Notes: generated from the sequence alone by a model not told the origin. Shown: positions 7,750 through 17,422, numbered from the stretch's first letter. The stretch: DNA of 64,000 nt from Rhizobium sp. NXC24 (GCF_002944315.1 NZ_CP024311.1:2270501-2334500), one strand, 5' to 3'. Numbers and translations: made by a program.

Positions 7750-9248
7750 ATGGGATATTCGGCTTTGCGTCTCAGCGTTGACCATTGTGGCTTGCGGTGC
7801 TGCGCTTCTGGCTGATGGTAAAACGAGGTCATGTCTTTCAACAGCCTCAAACATCAAAGGGAGAAGCGCAGCATGAAACACTATTGTGCACTGGATGTAT
7901 CGGTGAAAGAGACCGCGGTCTGCATTGTTGATGAGACAGGCAGGATTTGCCGGGAGACGAAAGTTGCCACTCACCCTGAGGATTTGATCTCGGTGATCAA
8001 GGATCCGAAGTGGCAGATTGAGCGGATCGGTCTTGAAGCCGGACCACTATCGCAATGGCTTTATGACGGACTTGCCAAGGCAGGATTGCCGGTGATCTGC
8101 ATCGAGACCAGGCATGCCAAGGCATTTTTGAAAGCCCAACCGAATAAGACGGACCGCAACGATGCGCGTGGCATGGCCCAGATGATGCGCGTCAATCTCT
8201 ATCGGCCTGTGCATGTGAAGACATTGACGAGCCAGAAGCACCGAGCATTGCTGACCGCGCGCAAACTTTTGCAGGAAAAAGCCATCGCCATCGCGAATGA
8301 CATTCGCGGATTGTTGCGCAACTTCGGTCTGAAAGTCGGATTGGTCGGCAAGATCAAATTCGAGGAGCGGATCAATGAGCTCGTCGAAGACAGGCCTGAT
8401 CTACACGAAATCATGCAGCCATTGTTGGCTGCACGCAAACTGTTGCGCAACGAGTTCACCAAGCTGCACAAGAAGGTTTTGGATTTGGTCCGCGAGGATG
8501 AAGTCTGTCGCCGATTGACGACGATCCCTGGTGTCGGCCCCGTGGTCGCTCTCACCTATACGGCAACCATCGATATTCCTGCGCGGTTTGCACATTCAAA
8601 GACGGTCGGTTCTGTGCTCGGGCTGACGCCGAAACTGAACGAGTCTGGTGAAAGCAAGCGGGTCGGGCGCGTATCCTGTTGCGGTGACGCGATGATGCGA
8701 TCCCTGCTGTACGAAGCAGCGCAAGTCCTGCTTGTAAACGTCAAGAAATGGTCGTGGCTAAAGGCCTGGGCGATGAATATCGCTAGGCGTCGCGGGAGGC
8801 AAAAGGCGGTTGTAGCGTTGGCTCGACGGCTTGCGGTGATCATGCATCGCATGTGGAGTGACGGAACCGAATTTTGCTGGACACGGGAGAGCTTGCCTGT
8901 TGCTGCGTAGTTAGCAACCAGGGTAACGAGAAAAAAAGGAGACAAGAAGATTCCGCCGCCGGTGGAAAAGATGTCCTTCGCAGGACGACGGATGGGGTGA
9001 GTTCGCGTGGTTGTCTTGGTACGGTCGTTTATTGCGATCAGGTCGCCAATTAGATTGTTCCGCCCCATTCTTCTGGTCCCATAGTGGGAGGGCCACACAG
9101 GTCGATCCCGGAGAGAAGCGCGATACTGCGAAGACATCGATCACCATAGCTACGGACAGTCAGAAGGTGCTTGACCTCACCACGCCGAATAGAGAAGACA
9201 TCGCTGGAGGCACCGCCGATACCCTAAGTCCGCCGGTCTCGCCTCCCC
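7750..9248 (+). mobile_element. IS110-family insertion sequence (ends not resolved)
   Basis: The element lies between the cyclase stop and the end of the ROK gene; true ends are inside this interval. IS110-family elements lack ordinary terminal inverted repeats and make no target duplication, so I cannot place the termini. About 120 bp precede the transposase start and about 340 bp follow its stop. The longer 3' flank contains a stem-loop, GTCCTtcgcAGGAC at 8973-8986. IS110 elements specify target and donor through a bridge RNA from a non-coding end; here the 3' flank is the larger candidate. Confidence 0.55.
7873..8910 (+). CDS. IS110-family transposase
   Basis: 345-residue DEDD/serine transposase, complete for the family. 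The N-terminal RuvC-like domain shows CALDVSVKET (first Asp), IGLEAGPLSQWL (Glu) and KTDRNDARGMAQ (Asp pair). The C-terminal Transposase_20 domain has TIPGVGPVVALT and GRVSCCGDAMMR with the candidate catalytic Ser. ATG 7873 follows a GGGAGAAG ribosome binding site, so the longer frame from 7831 is not used. No frameshift or internal stop is visible, so it could be active. Confidence 0.92.
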   Translation: MKHYCALDVSVKETAVCIVDETGRICRETKVATHPEDLISVIKDPKWQIERIGLEAGPLSQWLYDGLAKAGLPVICIETRHAKAFLKAQPNKTDRNDARGMAQMMRVNLYRPVHVKTLTSQKHRALLTARKLLQEKAIAIANDIRGLLRNFGLKVGLVGKIKFEERINELVEDRPDLHEIMQPLLAARKLLRNEFTKLHKKVLDLVREDEVCRRLTTIPGVGPVVALTYTATIDIPARFAHSKTVGSVLGLTPKLNESGESKRVGRVSCCGDAMMRSLLYEAAQVLLVNVKKWSWLKAWAMNIARRRGRQKAVVALARRLAVIMHRMWSDGTEFCWTRESLPVAA

Positions 9249-9992
9249 TCAAAACCGCAAACTGTCATCCAGCCAGACCCGGAAACCACCGCGGAAGGCG
9301 TTGTCATTGTTGCCGCGCCGGCACTTCGAGGGCAATTCCTTGAGCTTTTCGACATTGCCGCCGCCGATGACGATGTAGCTCGGCAGCAGAGCCTTGTCCA
9401 AGCGCTCGGCGACGTCGAATACCGATTTTCGCCACTTGCTCTTGCCCCGTCGCTCCAGGCCGCGTTCGCCGACATAGTCCTCGAAGGTCGCCTTTCGGTA
9501 GGGCATATGCGCCAGTTCCAGCGGCATGCAGACGTTGTCGGCGATCATGGCCGAGCCGAGGCCGGTGCCGAGACCGAGGAAGAGCATGCGGCCCGCCTCG
9601 TAGCTGCCGATCGCCTGCATCAGCGCATCGTTGACCATCCGCACGGGCTTGCCGAGCGCTGCCTCGAAATCGAAATCCTTCCATCCCGGTCCAAGATTGA
9701 ACGGATCGGCTGCGGCGCGGTGGGCGACCACGGGTCCGGGGTATCCCATGGTGACGAGGTCGTAGTGCCAGTCGGATGTGAGATCGCGCAGCGCGTCCAC
9801 CATCTTGGCCGCCGTCATTTTGTTCCCCGATTCGACTGCTCGCCGCTCGCCGCCGCTACTGAGTTCCACCTTCACATGCGATCCGCCGATATCGACGGCA
9901 AGCACGGTGCGGCGGGCAGGCGCCGCATGCGCCTTCGGCTTGCTGTGGTGACGTGTTTGCTCTGCTGCGGGTTCTTCCGTCATGTCATCCAT
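9249..9992 (-). CDS. ROK-family (polyphosphate) glucokinase-like kinase
   Basis: 247-residue sugar kinase of the ROK/actin-like ATPase fold. VLAVDIGGSHVKVEL is the first phosphate motif, VRMVNDALMQAIGSYE holds the sugar-contact segment, and LFLGLGTGLGSAMI is the second ATP motif. It resembles the PPGK-like group that phosphorylates glucose with polyphosphate or ATP; the phosphoryl donor cannot be told here. A GGGAGGAG site precedes ATG 9992. It is divergent from the GH15 glucoamylase, so the pair plausibly releases glucose from a glucan and phosphorylates it. Confidence 0.85.
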   Translation of the reverse strand: MDDMTEEPAAEQTRHHSKPKAHAAPARRTVLAVDIGGSHVKVELSSGGERRAVESGNKMTAAKMVDALRDLTSDWHYDLVTMGYPGPVVAHRAAADPFNLGPGWKDFDFEAALGKPVRMVNDALMQAIGSYEAGRMLFLGLGTGLGSAMIADNVCMPLELAHMPYRKATFEDYVGERGLERRGKSKWRKSVFDVAERLDKALLPSYIVIGGGNVEKLKELPSKCRRGNNDNAFRGGFRVWLDDSLRF

Positions 9993-10008
9993 GTCTAGCG
10001 CTCCTCCC

Positions 10009-10114
10009 TAAAGCATGCCGCGCAAAAGCGCACAGCGGTTTTGCGATAACGACATGCGCAAAATCAAAGGCCCAAAGCGCAAGGAGCGAATCCCAGAGAT
10101 CGCGATGCGCTTTA
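10009..10114. repeat. Short rhizobial intergenic palindromic repeat
   Basis: The stretch opens TAAAGC and closes GCTTTA, with GACATGCGCAAAA and CCAAAGCGC blocks of the kind found in many rhizobial intergenic spaces. It lies between the divergent ROK and GH15 genes. Confidence 0.5.
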
Positions 10115-10253
10115 GACCCTGCCCTTCGTCGCTCCCACGCCTATGGGGCGCAAGATCGGCACTCGCTGTCAAGTCCGGGGCGTATTGCGGATCGCTTAAA
10201 TTCAATCCAGGATGGCTCCGAAGAGGAACGCATACTGAGCGGAGGATCGACAC

Positions 10254-12662
10254 TTGGCCTATCCGACACTGCCACCCGGTTCCATAGACCCGCCCGGGGC
10301 CCCGGGCATCGAGCCTCGCTGGACCTCGAGCGACAAGAGCGCGGTCGGCACTGCCGTCAGCACGGCGAGCAGCGTTTGGTTCACGGCGAGCCATGGCATC
10401 CTCAACGAGATCTACGCGCCGCGGCTCGATATGGCCTGCGTCCGTGATTTCGGCTTCATCGTGACGGCCGACGGCTATTTTTCCGAGGAGAAGCGCGATG
10501 CCGATCATCGCGTGCAGGCGATCGAGGATGGCGTTCCGGCTTTCCGCCTCGTCAATACCGCCCGCGACGGTCGCTATCGCATCACCAAGACCATATTTTC
10601 GGACCCAGAGCGTGAGGTGGTGCTGCAGAAAGTCTACTTCCAGGCGCTCATCGGCGATCTCTCCGACTACCGACTGCATGCCCTCGTGGCGCCGCATCTG
10701 GTCAACGGCGGCGCGGACAACACTGGCTGGTACGGTGACTTCAAAGGCAGGCCGATGCTCTTCGCCGAGGGTTCCGGGCGGGTGCTCGCCGTCGCCGCCT
10801 CGGTGCCCTGGCTGGCGCGCTCCGTAGGTTATGTCGGCTTCTCCGACGGTTGGCAGACGTTGTCGCGCGGCCAAGGGCTGAAGGAGGAGTACCGCTACGC
10901 TGCATCCGGCAACATCGCGCTGTCGGGGACGCTCGATATCCAGGCGAACGAAGGGCGCGCGCTGATCGCCATCGGCTTCGGCACGCAGCCGGAAGAAGCT
11001 GCCTTCCGCGCTGTCCTCAGCTTGGAACAAGGCGTCGAGCCGGCGCTGAAACATTATCGCAGTGGCTGGCGGGAGTGGCAGGCCAGCCTGCTTGCCCTGG
11101 ACGAACCCCACGATCCCAGCCAGCTAAACCGCTACCGCGTCAGTACCGGCGTGCTTGCCACTCACCGCGACGATGCTTCCGGCGCCATCATCGCCAGCCT
11201 TTCCATCCCCTGGGGTTTCAGCAAGAGCGACGACGACCTTGGCGGCTATCATCTGGTCTGGACGCGCGATCTCGTGGAAACGGCCGGCGGGCTGCTTGCC
11301 GCCGGCGCCAAGGCCGACGCGCGCTCCGTGCTCGACTATCTCTCGGCGATCCAAGAGGCGGATGGCCATTGGGTGCAGAATGCATGGCTCGATGGCCGGC
11401 CCTATTGGTACGGCATCCAGATGGACGAGACGGCCTTTCCCATCCTGCTCTACGACATGCTGCTGCGCGCCGGCGCGATCGACGCGTCGGAGAGCGGCCG
11501 GTACCTGCCGATGATCGAGGCGGCTGCGGCCTATATTGTCAGAAACGGCCCTGCTACCCAGCAGGATCGCTGGGAGGAGGATGCCGGCTACTCGCCGTTC
11601 ACGCTCGCCGTCGAGATCGCCGGCTTGCTCGCGGCGGCCGATGCGGTGGAAGCAGCCGGCCGGCTGGCGGCGGCGCAATATCTGCGCGAGGTGGCCGATG
11701 GCTGGAACGAGCGCATCGAGGAATGGACCTATGCCACCGATACGGAACTATCGCGCAGCCTCGGCATCGAAGGCTATTACGTGCGCATCGCCTCGGTCAC
11801 GGATGGCAGCTCGTCACTGAGGCGTGACTTCATCCCAATCCGCAATCGCGATGACGCCAGCGAAGTCTTGGAGGCGGACCTGCTTATCAGCCCGGACGCG
11901 CTGGCGCTGGTGCGCTTCGGCCTCAGGGCCGCCGACGATCCGCGCATCCTCGGCACCATCGCCGCGATCGATTCGGAATTGCGGCGCGACCTTCCCGCCG
12001 GACCCTACTGGTACCGCTACAATGACGACGGCTACGGCGAGCGCACCGGCGGCGCGCCCTTCGCCGGCAGCGGTGTCGGCCGCCTATGGCCGCTGCTGAC
12101 GGGCGAGCGCGCGCACTATGAGCTCGCCGCCGGGCGGCCGGATGAGGCGAAGCGCCTGCTGGCGGCACTGGAAGTCTCGGCAAGCGAAGGCGGGCTCCTG
12201 CCCGAGCAGATCTGGGACAGCAAAAACGTGCCCGAACGCGAGCTTTTTCTCGGTCGCCCCTCCGGCAGCGCCATGCCTCTGGTCTGGGCCCACGCGGAAC
12301 ACATCAAGCTGCTGCGCTCGATCCGTGACGGCGTAGTCTTCGATATGCCGCCCCAGACCTTCGCCCGCTACGTCGGCGCCAAGCCGGCACCCGCGCCCTT
12401 CGCCTGGCGCCCGACGAACAAGCGCGCGCGTATGCCGGCAGGCCGCGCCCTGCGCATCGAACTGCCGGAACCAGCGCAGGTGCACTGGTCCACCGACGGC
12501 TGGTCCAGCTTCACCGACAGCCAATCTCACACTACGGGTTTCGGCATGCACATCTGCGACATACCGACGAAGGCGCTCGGCCCGGGCACGATCATCTTCA
12601 CACTCTTCTGGACGGATACGCAGCGGTGGGAAGGCGCGGATTTCAAAATCGAAGTGGTTTGA
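10254..12662 (+). CDS. Glycoside hydrolase family 15 glucoamylase
   Basis: 802-residue glucan 1,4-alpha-glucosidase. An N-terminal beta-sandwich (about 1-270) precedes the (alpha/alpha)6 catalytic domain. YHLVWTRDLVE and DRWEEDAGYSPFTLA carry the general-acid Glu region, and GLLPEQIWD carries the catalytic-base Glu. A small beta domain follows at the C-terminus. No signal peptide, so it is probably cytoplasmic and acts on imported maltodextrins or internal glycogen. The start is a TTG at 10254, chosen because GGAGG sits 8 bases upstream; no ATG fits. Some GH15 members hydrolyse trehalose, so substrate is not certain. Confidence 0.92.
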   Translation: MAYPTLPPGSIDPPGAPGIEPRWTSSDKSAVGTAVSTASSVWFTASHGILNEIYAPRLDMACVRDFGFIVTADGYFSEEKRDADHRVQAIEDGVPAFRLVNTARDGRYRITKTIFSDPEREVVLQKVYFQALIGDLSDYRLHALVAPHLVNGGADNTGWYGDFKGRPMLFAEGSGRVLAVAASVPWLARSVGYVGFSDGWQTLSRGQGLKEEYRYAASGNIALSGTLDIQANEGRALIAIGFGTQPEEAAFRAVLSLEQGVEPALKHYRSGWREWQASLLALDEPHDPSQLNRYRVSTGVLATHRDDASGAIIASLSIPWGFSKSDDDLGGYHLVWTRDLVETAGGLLAAGAKADARSVLDYLSAIQEADGHWVQNAWLDGRPYWYGIQMDETAFPILLYDMLLRAGAIDASESGRYLPMIEAAAAYIVRNGPATQQDRWEEDAGYSPFTLAVEIAGLLAAADAVEAAGRLAAAQYLREVADGWNERIEEWTYATDTELSRSLGIEGYYVRIASVTDGSSSLRRDFIPIRNRDDASEVLEADLLISPDALALVRFGLRAADDPRILGTIAAIDSELRRDLPAGPYWYRYNDDGYGERTGGAPFAGSGVGRLWPLLTGERAHYELAAGRPDEAKRLLAALEVSASEGGLLPEQIWDSKNVPERELFLGRPSGSAMPLVWAHAEHIKLLRSIRDGVVFDMPPQTFARYVGAKPAPAPFAWRPTNKRARMPAGRALRIELPEPAQVHWSTDGWSSFTDSQSHTTGFGMHICDIPTKALGPGTIIFTLFWTDTQRWEGADFKIEVV

Positions 12663-12798
12663 GAGCGGCCCGGCGTGCGGAAAGCTGCGGCGCAATTGGC
12701 GAAGATGCTACCATTGAGGGACCGAGCCCGCCGGTCGTTGACAACTCATCGTTTTCCAGCCAGTTGAGGTCATCTCAATTTTCCCGACCGGTGTCCTC

Positions 12799-13338
12799 AT
12801 GTTGCCTTTGCACTCCCTTGGCGAGCGCGTTGTCGTTGTTGGCCCTTCCAATGCGGGGAAATCGACGTTGGCGGTCGCCCTTGCTAAAAAGCTTGGTTTT
12901 CCGGCCGTCCATCTCGATCAACTTCATCATCTGCCCTATACGGATTGGCAGCCGCGCCCCGAAGCAGAGTTCGCCGCGCTTCACGATGCGGCAATTCTGG
13001 GAGAGCAGTGGGTTATGGAAGGCAACTACTCGCGCCTGATGCCGCAGCGTTTGGCCCGTGCTACCGGCGCCATTCTCCTAACGTCCAATCACTGGCTACG
13101 CTTTTCCCGCTATCTCAAGCGCACGCTGATCAACCGCTCGGACCGCGCGGGACATCTCGAAGGTGCCCAGGACAGCATCAAATGGGAAATGATTCACTGG
13201 ATTCTCGTGAAGACTCGCGACAGTGGCGTCAAATATGCAAAAATTCTCCAGGAATCCGGTTTGCCAGTCGTCGAATGCCGCACAGCGGATGCGCTCAATA
13301 ACCTCTATCGGGTTTGGGATTTGCCAGCGCGGCGATAA
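12799..13338 (+). CDS. P-loop kinase-like ATPase (adenylate-kinase-like)
   Basis: 179-residue NTPase. The Walker A motif VVVVGPSNAGKSTLA is at about residues 11-25, and the overall shape matches the small AAA/adenylate-kinase-like proteins often labelled DNA topology modulation (FlaR-like). Conserved blocks are HLDQLHHLPYTDW and WVMEGNYSRLMPQRL. The substrate is unknown. It stands alone, 136 bp after the glucoamylase. Confidence 0.75.
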   Translation: MLPLHSLGERVVVVGPSNAGKSTLAVALAKKLGFPAVHLDQLHHLPYTDWQPRPEAEFAALHDAAILGEQWVMEGNYSRLMPQRLARATGAILLTSNHWLRFSRYLKRTLINRSDRAGHLEGAQDSIKWEMIHWILVKTRDSGVKYAKILQESGLPVVECRTADALNNLYRVWDLPARR

Positions 13339-13773
13339 TCCGCGCCATTTCATTTCGAGTGACTCATCGCAAATAGTTGTCATCGAAGCTACGTCATTGA
13401 TCGGTATACGGGTAATTTTCGCCGTATTGTAGTGTCAAAATGAAACAATAACGGCCATTACCGGCATAAGCATCACCTCCCCAACCCCTTGAAATCTCCC
13501 CCCTATCCGGCCTCATTCCCGCTTCGCCCCAATATTGCCCCTTGCCTTTTGTCGCAAATCCTGTCACCCATACACCCGCTCGGGCATTTGCATGCCGGTG
13601 ACTGGACTGATTTGGCAATGCCGACTGCGCGAGGCAGCCTACAGAGGTTTATCCTCTGCGTAGACGTTCTTTCCCCGTACGTGACTTCTCGACTGGTCTT
13701 TGCGTAGGGCAAAGGCTAAACCGCTCGGGGCAGCTCGGGCAGACATCAGACTGTAGGGAAAAGGACTATCCCA
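13339..13773 (+). other. Non-coding leader region upstream of cspA
   Basis: 435 bp with no supported gene. The last ~130 bp look like a structured 5' leader, as usual for cold-shock genes: a stem CAGAGGtttatCCTCTG lies at about 13640-13656, and an AAGGA ribosome binding site precedes the ATG. No promoter could be assigned with confidence. Confidence 0.4.
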
Positions 13774-13986
13774 ATGGCCACCAAGGGCATCGTAAAATTC
13801 TTCAACCAGGACAAGGGTTTTGGTTTCATCACCCCGGACGGCGGCGCTAAGGACGTTTTCGTTCACATCTCCGCTCTTCAGGCTTCTGGCATCCAGTCGC
13901 TGCGCGAAGGCCAGCAGGTCACCTTCGACACCGAGCCGGATCGCATGGGCAAGGGCCCGAAGGCTGTCAACATCAAGGCTTCCTAA
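13774..13986 (+). CDS. cspA: Cold-shock protein
   Basis: 70-residue single OB-fold protein with RNP1 (KGFGFIT) and RNP2 (VFVHIS) RNA-binding motifs. It acts as an RNA chaperone in the cytoplasm; the paralogue number is not determinable. A long untranslated leader and a strong intrinsic terminator bracket it, so it is a single-gene transcript likely controlled by leader structure at low temperature. Confidence 0.97.
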   Translation: MATKGIVKFFNQDKGFGFITPDGGAKDVFVHISALQASGIQSLREGQQVTFDTEPDRMGKGPKAVNIKAS

Positions 13987-14016
13987 GTCTTAGTTGAGAA
14001 GCCGGATAAGGTTTCG

Positions 14017-14047
14017 AACGGCGCGGTGAAAACCGCGCCGTTTTTTT
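14017..14047 (+). terminator. Intrinsic terminator of cspA
   Basis: AACGGCGCGGT, loop GAAA, ACCGCGCCGTT (perfect 11-bp stem), followed by a run of T. Confidence 0.95.
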
Positions 14048-14069
14048 GCGTTTGCAGGCAGATCGGGCA

Positions 14070-14228
14070 CCCTCGTCCTTCGAGGCTACAGCCTACGGCT
14101 TCCGCATCTCAGGATGAGGGTAGAGCAGGCTTCGTAATTGTTCCCAAGATCACTTGCAATTGCCGCAAGACCCAATCGATCAGCCCTCACCTGAGGTGGG
14201 AGCATAAGCGACCCTCGAAGGACGAGGG
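14070..14228. repeat. Palindrome-bounded intergenic repeat element
   Basis: A perfect 16-bp inverted repeat, CCCTCGTCCTTCGAGG at 14070-14085 and its complement at 14213-14228, bounds this 159-bp element. An internal CATCTCAGGATGAGGG block matches the repeat inside uvrB. It lies between cspA and dusA and encodes nothing recognisable. Confidence 0.75.
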
Positions 14229-14251
14229 CGGGTTGGCATATTCCCAGGGCG

Positions 14252-15292
14252 CTAAGCGCTCACTCGCTCGCCCTCGCCGGCAAAATCCACTGCTGCAAAT
14301 GCCGCTGCAATCACCTCCGCCCCCGCCCCCGGCTTGTTGGCGTCGGTGGAGAGAATCTGACGGTAGCGGCGGGAGCCCGGTAGGCCGGTGAAGAGGCCGA
14401 CCATGTGGCGGGCGACATGCTGCAGGCGGCCGCCGTTGGCAATGTGGCGCTCCGTATAGGCCATCATCCGGTCGCGCAGGTCGTTCCAATCCGGCTCGAC
14501 GGACGGTTCACCATAGAAGCGATGATCGACATCGGCGAGGATAGCAGCGTTCTGATAGGCGGCGCGGCCGAGCATGACGCCGTCAACATGGGCAAGATGC
14601 GCTTCGGCCTGATCCAGCGTCTGGATGCCGCCGTTGATGCCGATGAAGACGTCCGGCCAACGCTCTTTCATCCGGTAGACGATGTCGTAATCCAGCGGCG
14701 GGATCTCGCGGTTTTCCTTCGGCGACAGGCCCTTCAGCCAGGCCTTGCGGGCATGGATCCAGATCGCATCGGCGCCGGCCTCGAGCACGCGGGTGATCAG
14801 CTCCGGCAACGCCAGCTCCGGCTCCTGCTCATCGACACCGATCCGGCATTTCACCGTCACGGGCGCCTTGGAAACCCTCTTCATCGCCACAACGCATTCC
14901 GCCACCGTCTCCGGCGTCAGCATGAGGCAGGCCCCGAACGTACCGGACTGCACGCGATCCGAAGGACAGCCGACGTTCAGATTGATCTCGTCATAATCAT
15001 AAGCCCCGGCAATCTGCACCGCTTCCGAAAGCTTGGCCGGATCGGAGCCGCCGACTTGCAGCGCCACGGGATGCTCGGAGGTATCATGTCCCAGCAGCCG
15101 GTCACGCGGCCCATGGATGATCGCATCCGCCACCACCATCTCGGTATAGAGCAGCGCATGCCGGCTGATCTGCCGATGCAGATACCGGCAATGCCGATCC
15201 GTCCAGTCGATCATCGGTGCGACGGCGAAAACGGGCTTGCGGCTATAAGGGATATCCGCCGGCACTCCGGGCTTTTCTGCCGATTTTGTCAT
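14252..15292 (-). CDS. dusA: tRNA-dihydrouridine synthase A
   Basis: 346-residue FMN flavoprotein that reduces uridines in the D-loop of tRNA. APMIDWTDRHCR at the N-terminus, DEINLNVGCPSDRVQSGTFG with the catalytic Cys, and VKCRIGVDEQE are characteristic of the DusA subgroup. TIM-barrel domain followed by the helical tRNA-binding domain. The gene is monocistronic as far as can be seen, ending beside the palindromic repeat. Confidence 0.95.
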   Translation of the reverse strand: MTKSAEKPGVPADIPYSRKPVFAVAPMIDWTDRHCRYLHRQISRHALLYTEMVVADAIIHGPRDRLLGHDTSEHPVALQVGGSDPAKLSEAVQIAGAYDYDEINLNVGCPSDRVQSGTFGACLMLTPETVAECVVAMKRVSKAPVTVKCRIGVDEQEPELALPELITRVLEAGADAIWIHARKAWLKGLSPKENREIPPLDYDIVYRMKERWPDVFIGINGGIQTLDQAEAHLAHVDGVMLGRAAYQNAAILADVDHRFYGEPSVEPDWNDLRDRMMAYTERHIANGGRLQHVARHMVGLFTGLPGSRRYRQILSTDANKPGAGAEVIAAAFAAVDFAGEGERVSA

Positions 15293-15515
15293 GTCTTGTC
15301 TGCTCGCATAAACTTTGTTCTGGCCCGCTCCAATCGTCTATTGCCGCGTCTAAGCGACCTTAAGCGGCGCGCAGCAACAAAATGGGGCACGATGTCGAGA
15401 GGCGATATACAGCACAGATAGGAATAAAGCGAGACGGCGTCAAAGTTCAAACGCGGCAGCAAATCTTCGTCCCGCAATGTATCGCGCTGAGATGACCAGC
15501 AACGCCACTAGCGCA

Positions 15516-16487
15516 TTAGGGCTTTGCCGCCGCGGTTTCGGTCTTCGGCTTCAGCAGGGTGACAAGCAGCAGGCCGACGACGATGATCGCAGCGCCTTCG
15601 AGGTGATAGGACTGCAACTGTTCGCCGAGAATCAGGTAGGCGAGTATGGCGGTGAAGATTGTCTGCAGGTAGAGCATCATGCCGGCCCGGGCCGCACCCA
15701 GCGCCTCGACGCTCCGATTGAAGAGGTAATAGGTCATGGCCCCGCCGGGGATCGCCACATAGGCGAGCGCGATCAGCCCGTTGCCGTTGAGCGTCGAGCG
15801 CTCGTCGGACGCAAGCTCCCAGAGATAGAACGGCAACGCCGTAAGCACCGCGGCGCCAAGAAGCAGCACCAAAAGCGGAAGGCGCTCTATATCGAATTTC
15901 GCGCGGCGGAGCAGGACGGTGTAGAGACTGAAGCAGAAAGAGCCGGCGACGATCCACAACTCCCCTGGATTGATATCGAGGCGCATCAATGCCGCCGGGC
16001 TGCCTTTGACGACGATGGTTACGATGCCGAGGAAAGCGATGATCGATCCCGTCACCTGCCAGGTTCCCATTGGCTCCCCCAAAATCAGGCGGGCAAGGAT
16101 CATCGTGAGAATGGGGATCAGAGCCATGATGATGCCGGCCGTCGTGGCATCTGCATGTTCGAGGCCGATGAAAAGCAGCCCCTGACAGATCGCGAGCCCG
16201 GTGCCGCCAATACAAAGTAATTCCAGCGGACGAGCCCGCACAAGCGCAACCATGGCGCCAAAATGCCCGCGCACGATCGGCAGCAGGATGGCCCAGGCGA
16301 TCAGCACGCGCCAAAAGCAGAGCGCCCAGGGCGGCATTTCATGAGAGACCCACTTCGCGGCAATATAGACGCCGGACGACAGCACCCAGCAGAAGACGGC
16401 CACAGAATAGGCGGCTGCAAGCGAATTGCCCGACGCCTGTTCCGTCCTGACCTGATCGGTGTGGACCCCCAAGACATTTATAGCCAT
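15516..16487 (-). CDS. EamA/DMT-family transporter
   Basis: 323-residue inner-membrane protein with ten predicted helices in two EamA repeats (about 25-160 and 170-310). The second repeat ends with the usual GEQLQSYHLEGAAIIVVGLLL segment. Drug/metabolite-type exporters cannot be assigned substrates from sequence. It stands alone, divergent from the FAH-family gene. Confidence 0.85.
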   Translation of the reverse strand: MAINVLGVHTDQVRTEQASGNSLAAAYSVAVFCWVLSSGVYIAAKWVSHEMPPWALCFWRVLIAWAILLPIVRGHFGAMVALVRARPLELLCIGGTGLAICQGLLFIGLEHADATTAGIIMALIPILTMILARLILGEPMGTWQVTGSIIAFLGIVTIVVKGSPAALMRLDINPGELWIVAGSFCFSLYTVLLRRAKFDIERLPLLVLLLGAAVLTALPFYLWELASDERSTLNGNGLIALAYVAIPGGAMTYYLFNRSVEALGAARAGMMLYLQTIFTAILAYLILGEQLQSYHLEGAAIIVVGLLLVTLLKPKTETAAAKP

Positions 16488-16726
16488 GGCCTAGTTATGC
16501 CACAGTTCCCATCACCTGCACAGATGAGCGAATCTAAGGCTTACGGCGGATATCCGGGCATCGCTTTCGAGAGTGCCGGTGAATACGGAAAACGCCTCCG
16601 CCCACGCTTTACACCAAAACGTTTCCATTGGTCGGTTTTCCCCTCCGCTCCATTGATGCTAGGCTGACACTGGAGTCGGAAGACAGCGTTCTTCTGGCAG
16701 CAGACGAATTTTGCGAAGAGATTGTC

Positions 16727-17422
16727 ATGACCGAACAATTTGCCACCGTCATTCCCCTGCCCGCACCCGTCCTATTGCCGATCGAAGGCGAAACCGCATT
16801 CTTCCCCGTGCGCCGCGTCTATTGCGTCGGCCGCAACTATGCCGACCATGCGATTGAGATGGGCCACGACCCCAGCCGCGAACCGCCCTTCTTCTTCCAG
16901 AAGAACCCGGACAATCTGTTACCATCAGGCGATTTCCCCTATCCGCCGCTGTCGTCGGATGTGCATCATGAGGTCGAGCTGGTGATCGCGCTGAAAAGCG
17001 GCGGCGCCGACATTCCGGCCGAGAGAGCGCTAGACTGCATCTACGGCTATGCCGTCGGCATCGATTTCACCCGCCGCGACCGGCAGGGCGAAGCCAAGAA
17101 GCTCGGCCGCCCTTGGGAAGTCGGCAAGGCCTTCGAACACTCCGCCCCCATTTCCCCTCTCGCCCCGGCAACTAAGGTTGGTCATCCCGACAAGGGTGGC
17201 ATCTGGCTGATGCGCAACGGCGAGTCGGCGCAGAGGGGTGACCTCTCGCAGATGATCTGGAAGGTACCGGAAATCATCGCCGAGCTCTCGAAGCAGTTCA
17301 CGCTGGCGCCTGGGGATGTCATCATGACCGGCACGCCGGCCGGCGTCGGACCGGTGGCGCGCGGCGACAGGATCACCTGCGCCGTCGATGGCGTCGCGAC
17401 GCTGGTGCTGAACGTCATTTGA
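16727..17422 (+). CDS. Fumarylacetoacetate hydrolase-family protein
   Basis: 231-residue FAH-fold enzyme. YCVGRNYADHAIEMGHD, FFFQKNPDN, the metal site in HHEVELVIAL, and GDVIMTGTPAGVGPV are conserved. Length and sequence fit fumarylpyruvate or acylpyruvate hydrolases; the physiological substrate is not shown. ATG 16727, with an AAGAG upstream, is chosen over the longer frame from 16628. It is followed 15 bp downstream by the gamma-carbonic anhydrase gene, so the two are likely one operon. Confidence 0.88.
   Translation: MTEQFATVIPLPAPVLLPIEGETAFFPVRRVYCVGRNYADHAIEMGHDPSREPPFFFQKNPDNLLPSGDFPYPPLSSDVHHEVELVIALKSGGADIPAERALDCIYGYAVGIDFTRRDRQGEAKKLGRPWEVGKAFEHSAPISPLAPATKVGHPDKGGIWLMRNGESAQRGDLSQMIWKVPEIIAELSKQFTLAPGDVIMTGTPAGVGPVARGDRITCAVDGVATLVLNVI

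Noticed and set aside
10008..11111. 367-codon minus-strand ORF opposite the GH15 gene
   Set aside because: High-GC shadow frame; the plus strand encodes an unmistakable glucoamylase with a good ribosome binding site.
10850..11827. 325-codon plus-strand ORF inside the GH15 gene
   Set aside because: Out-of-frame Arg-rich shadow of the real gene.
15477..16220. 247-codon plus-strand ORF opposite the EamA transporter
   Set aside because: Polar, His/Gln/Asp-rich composition typical of antisense shadows; the minus strand encodes a clear ten-helix transporter.
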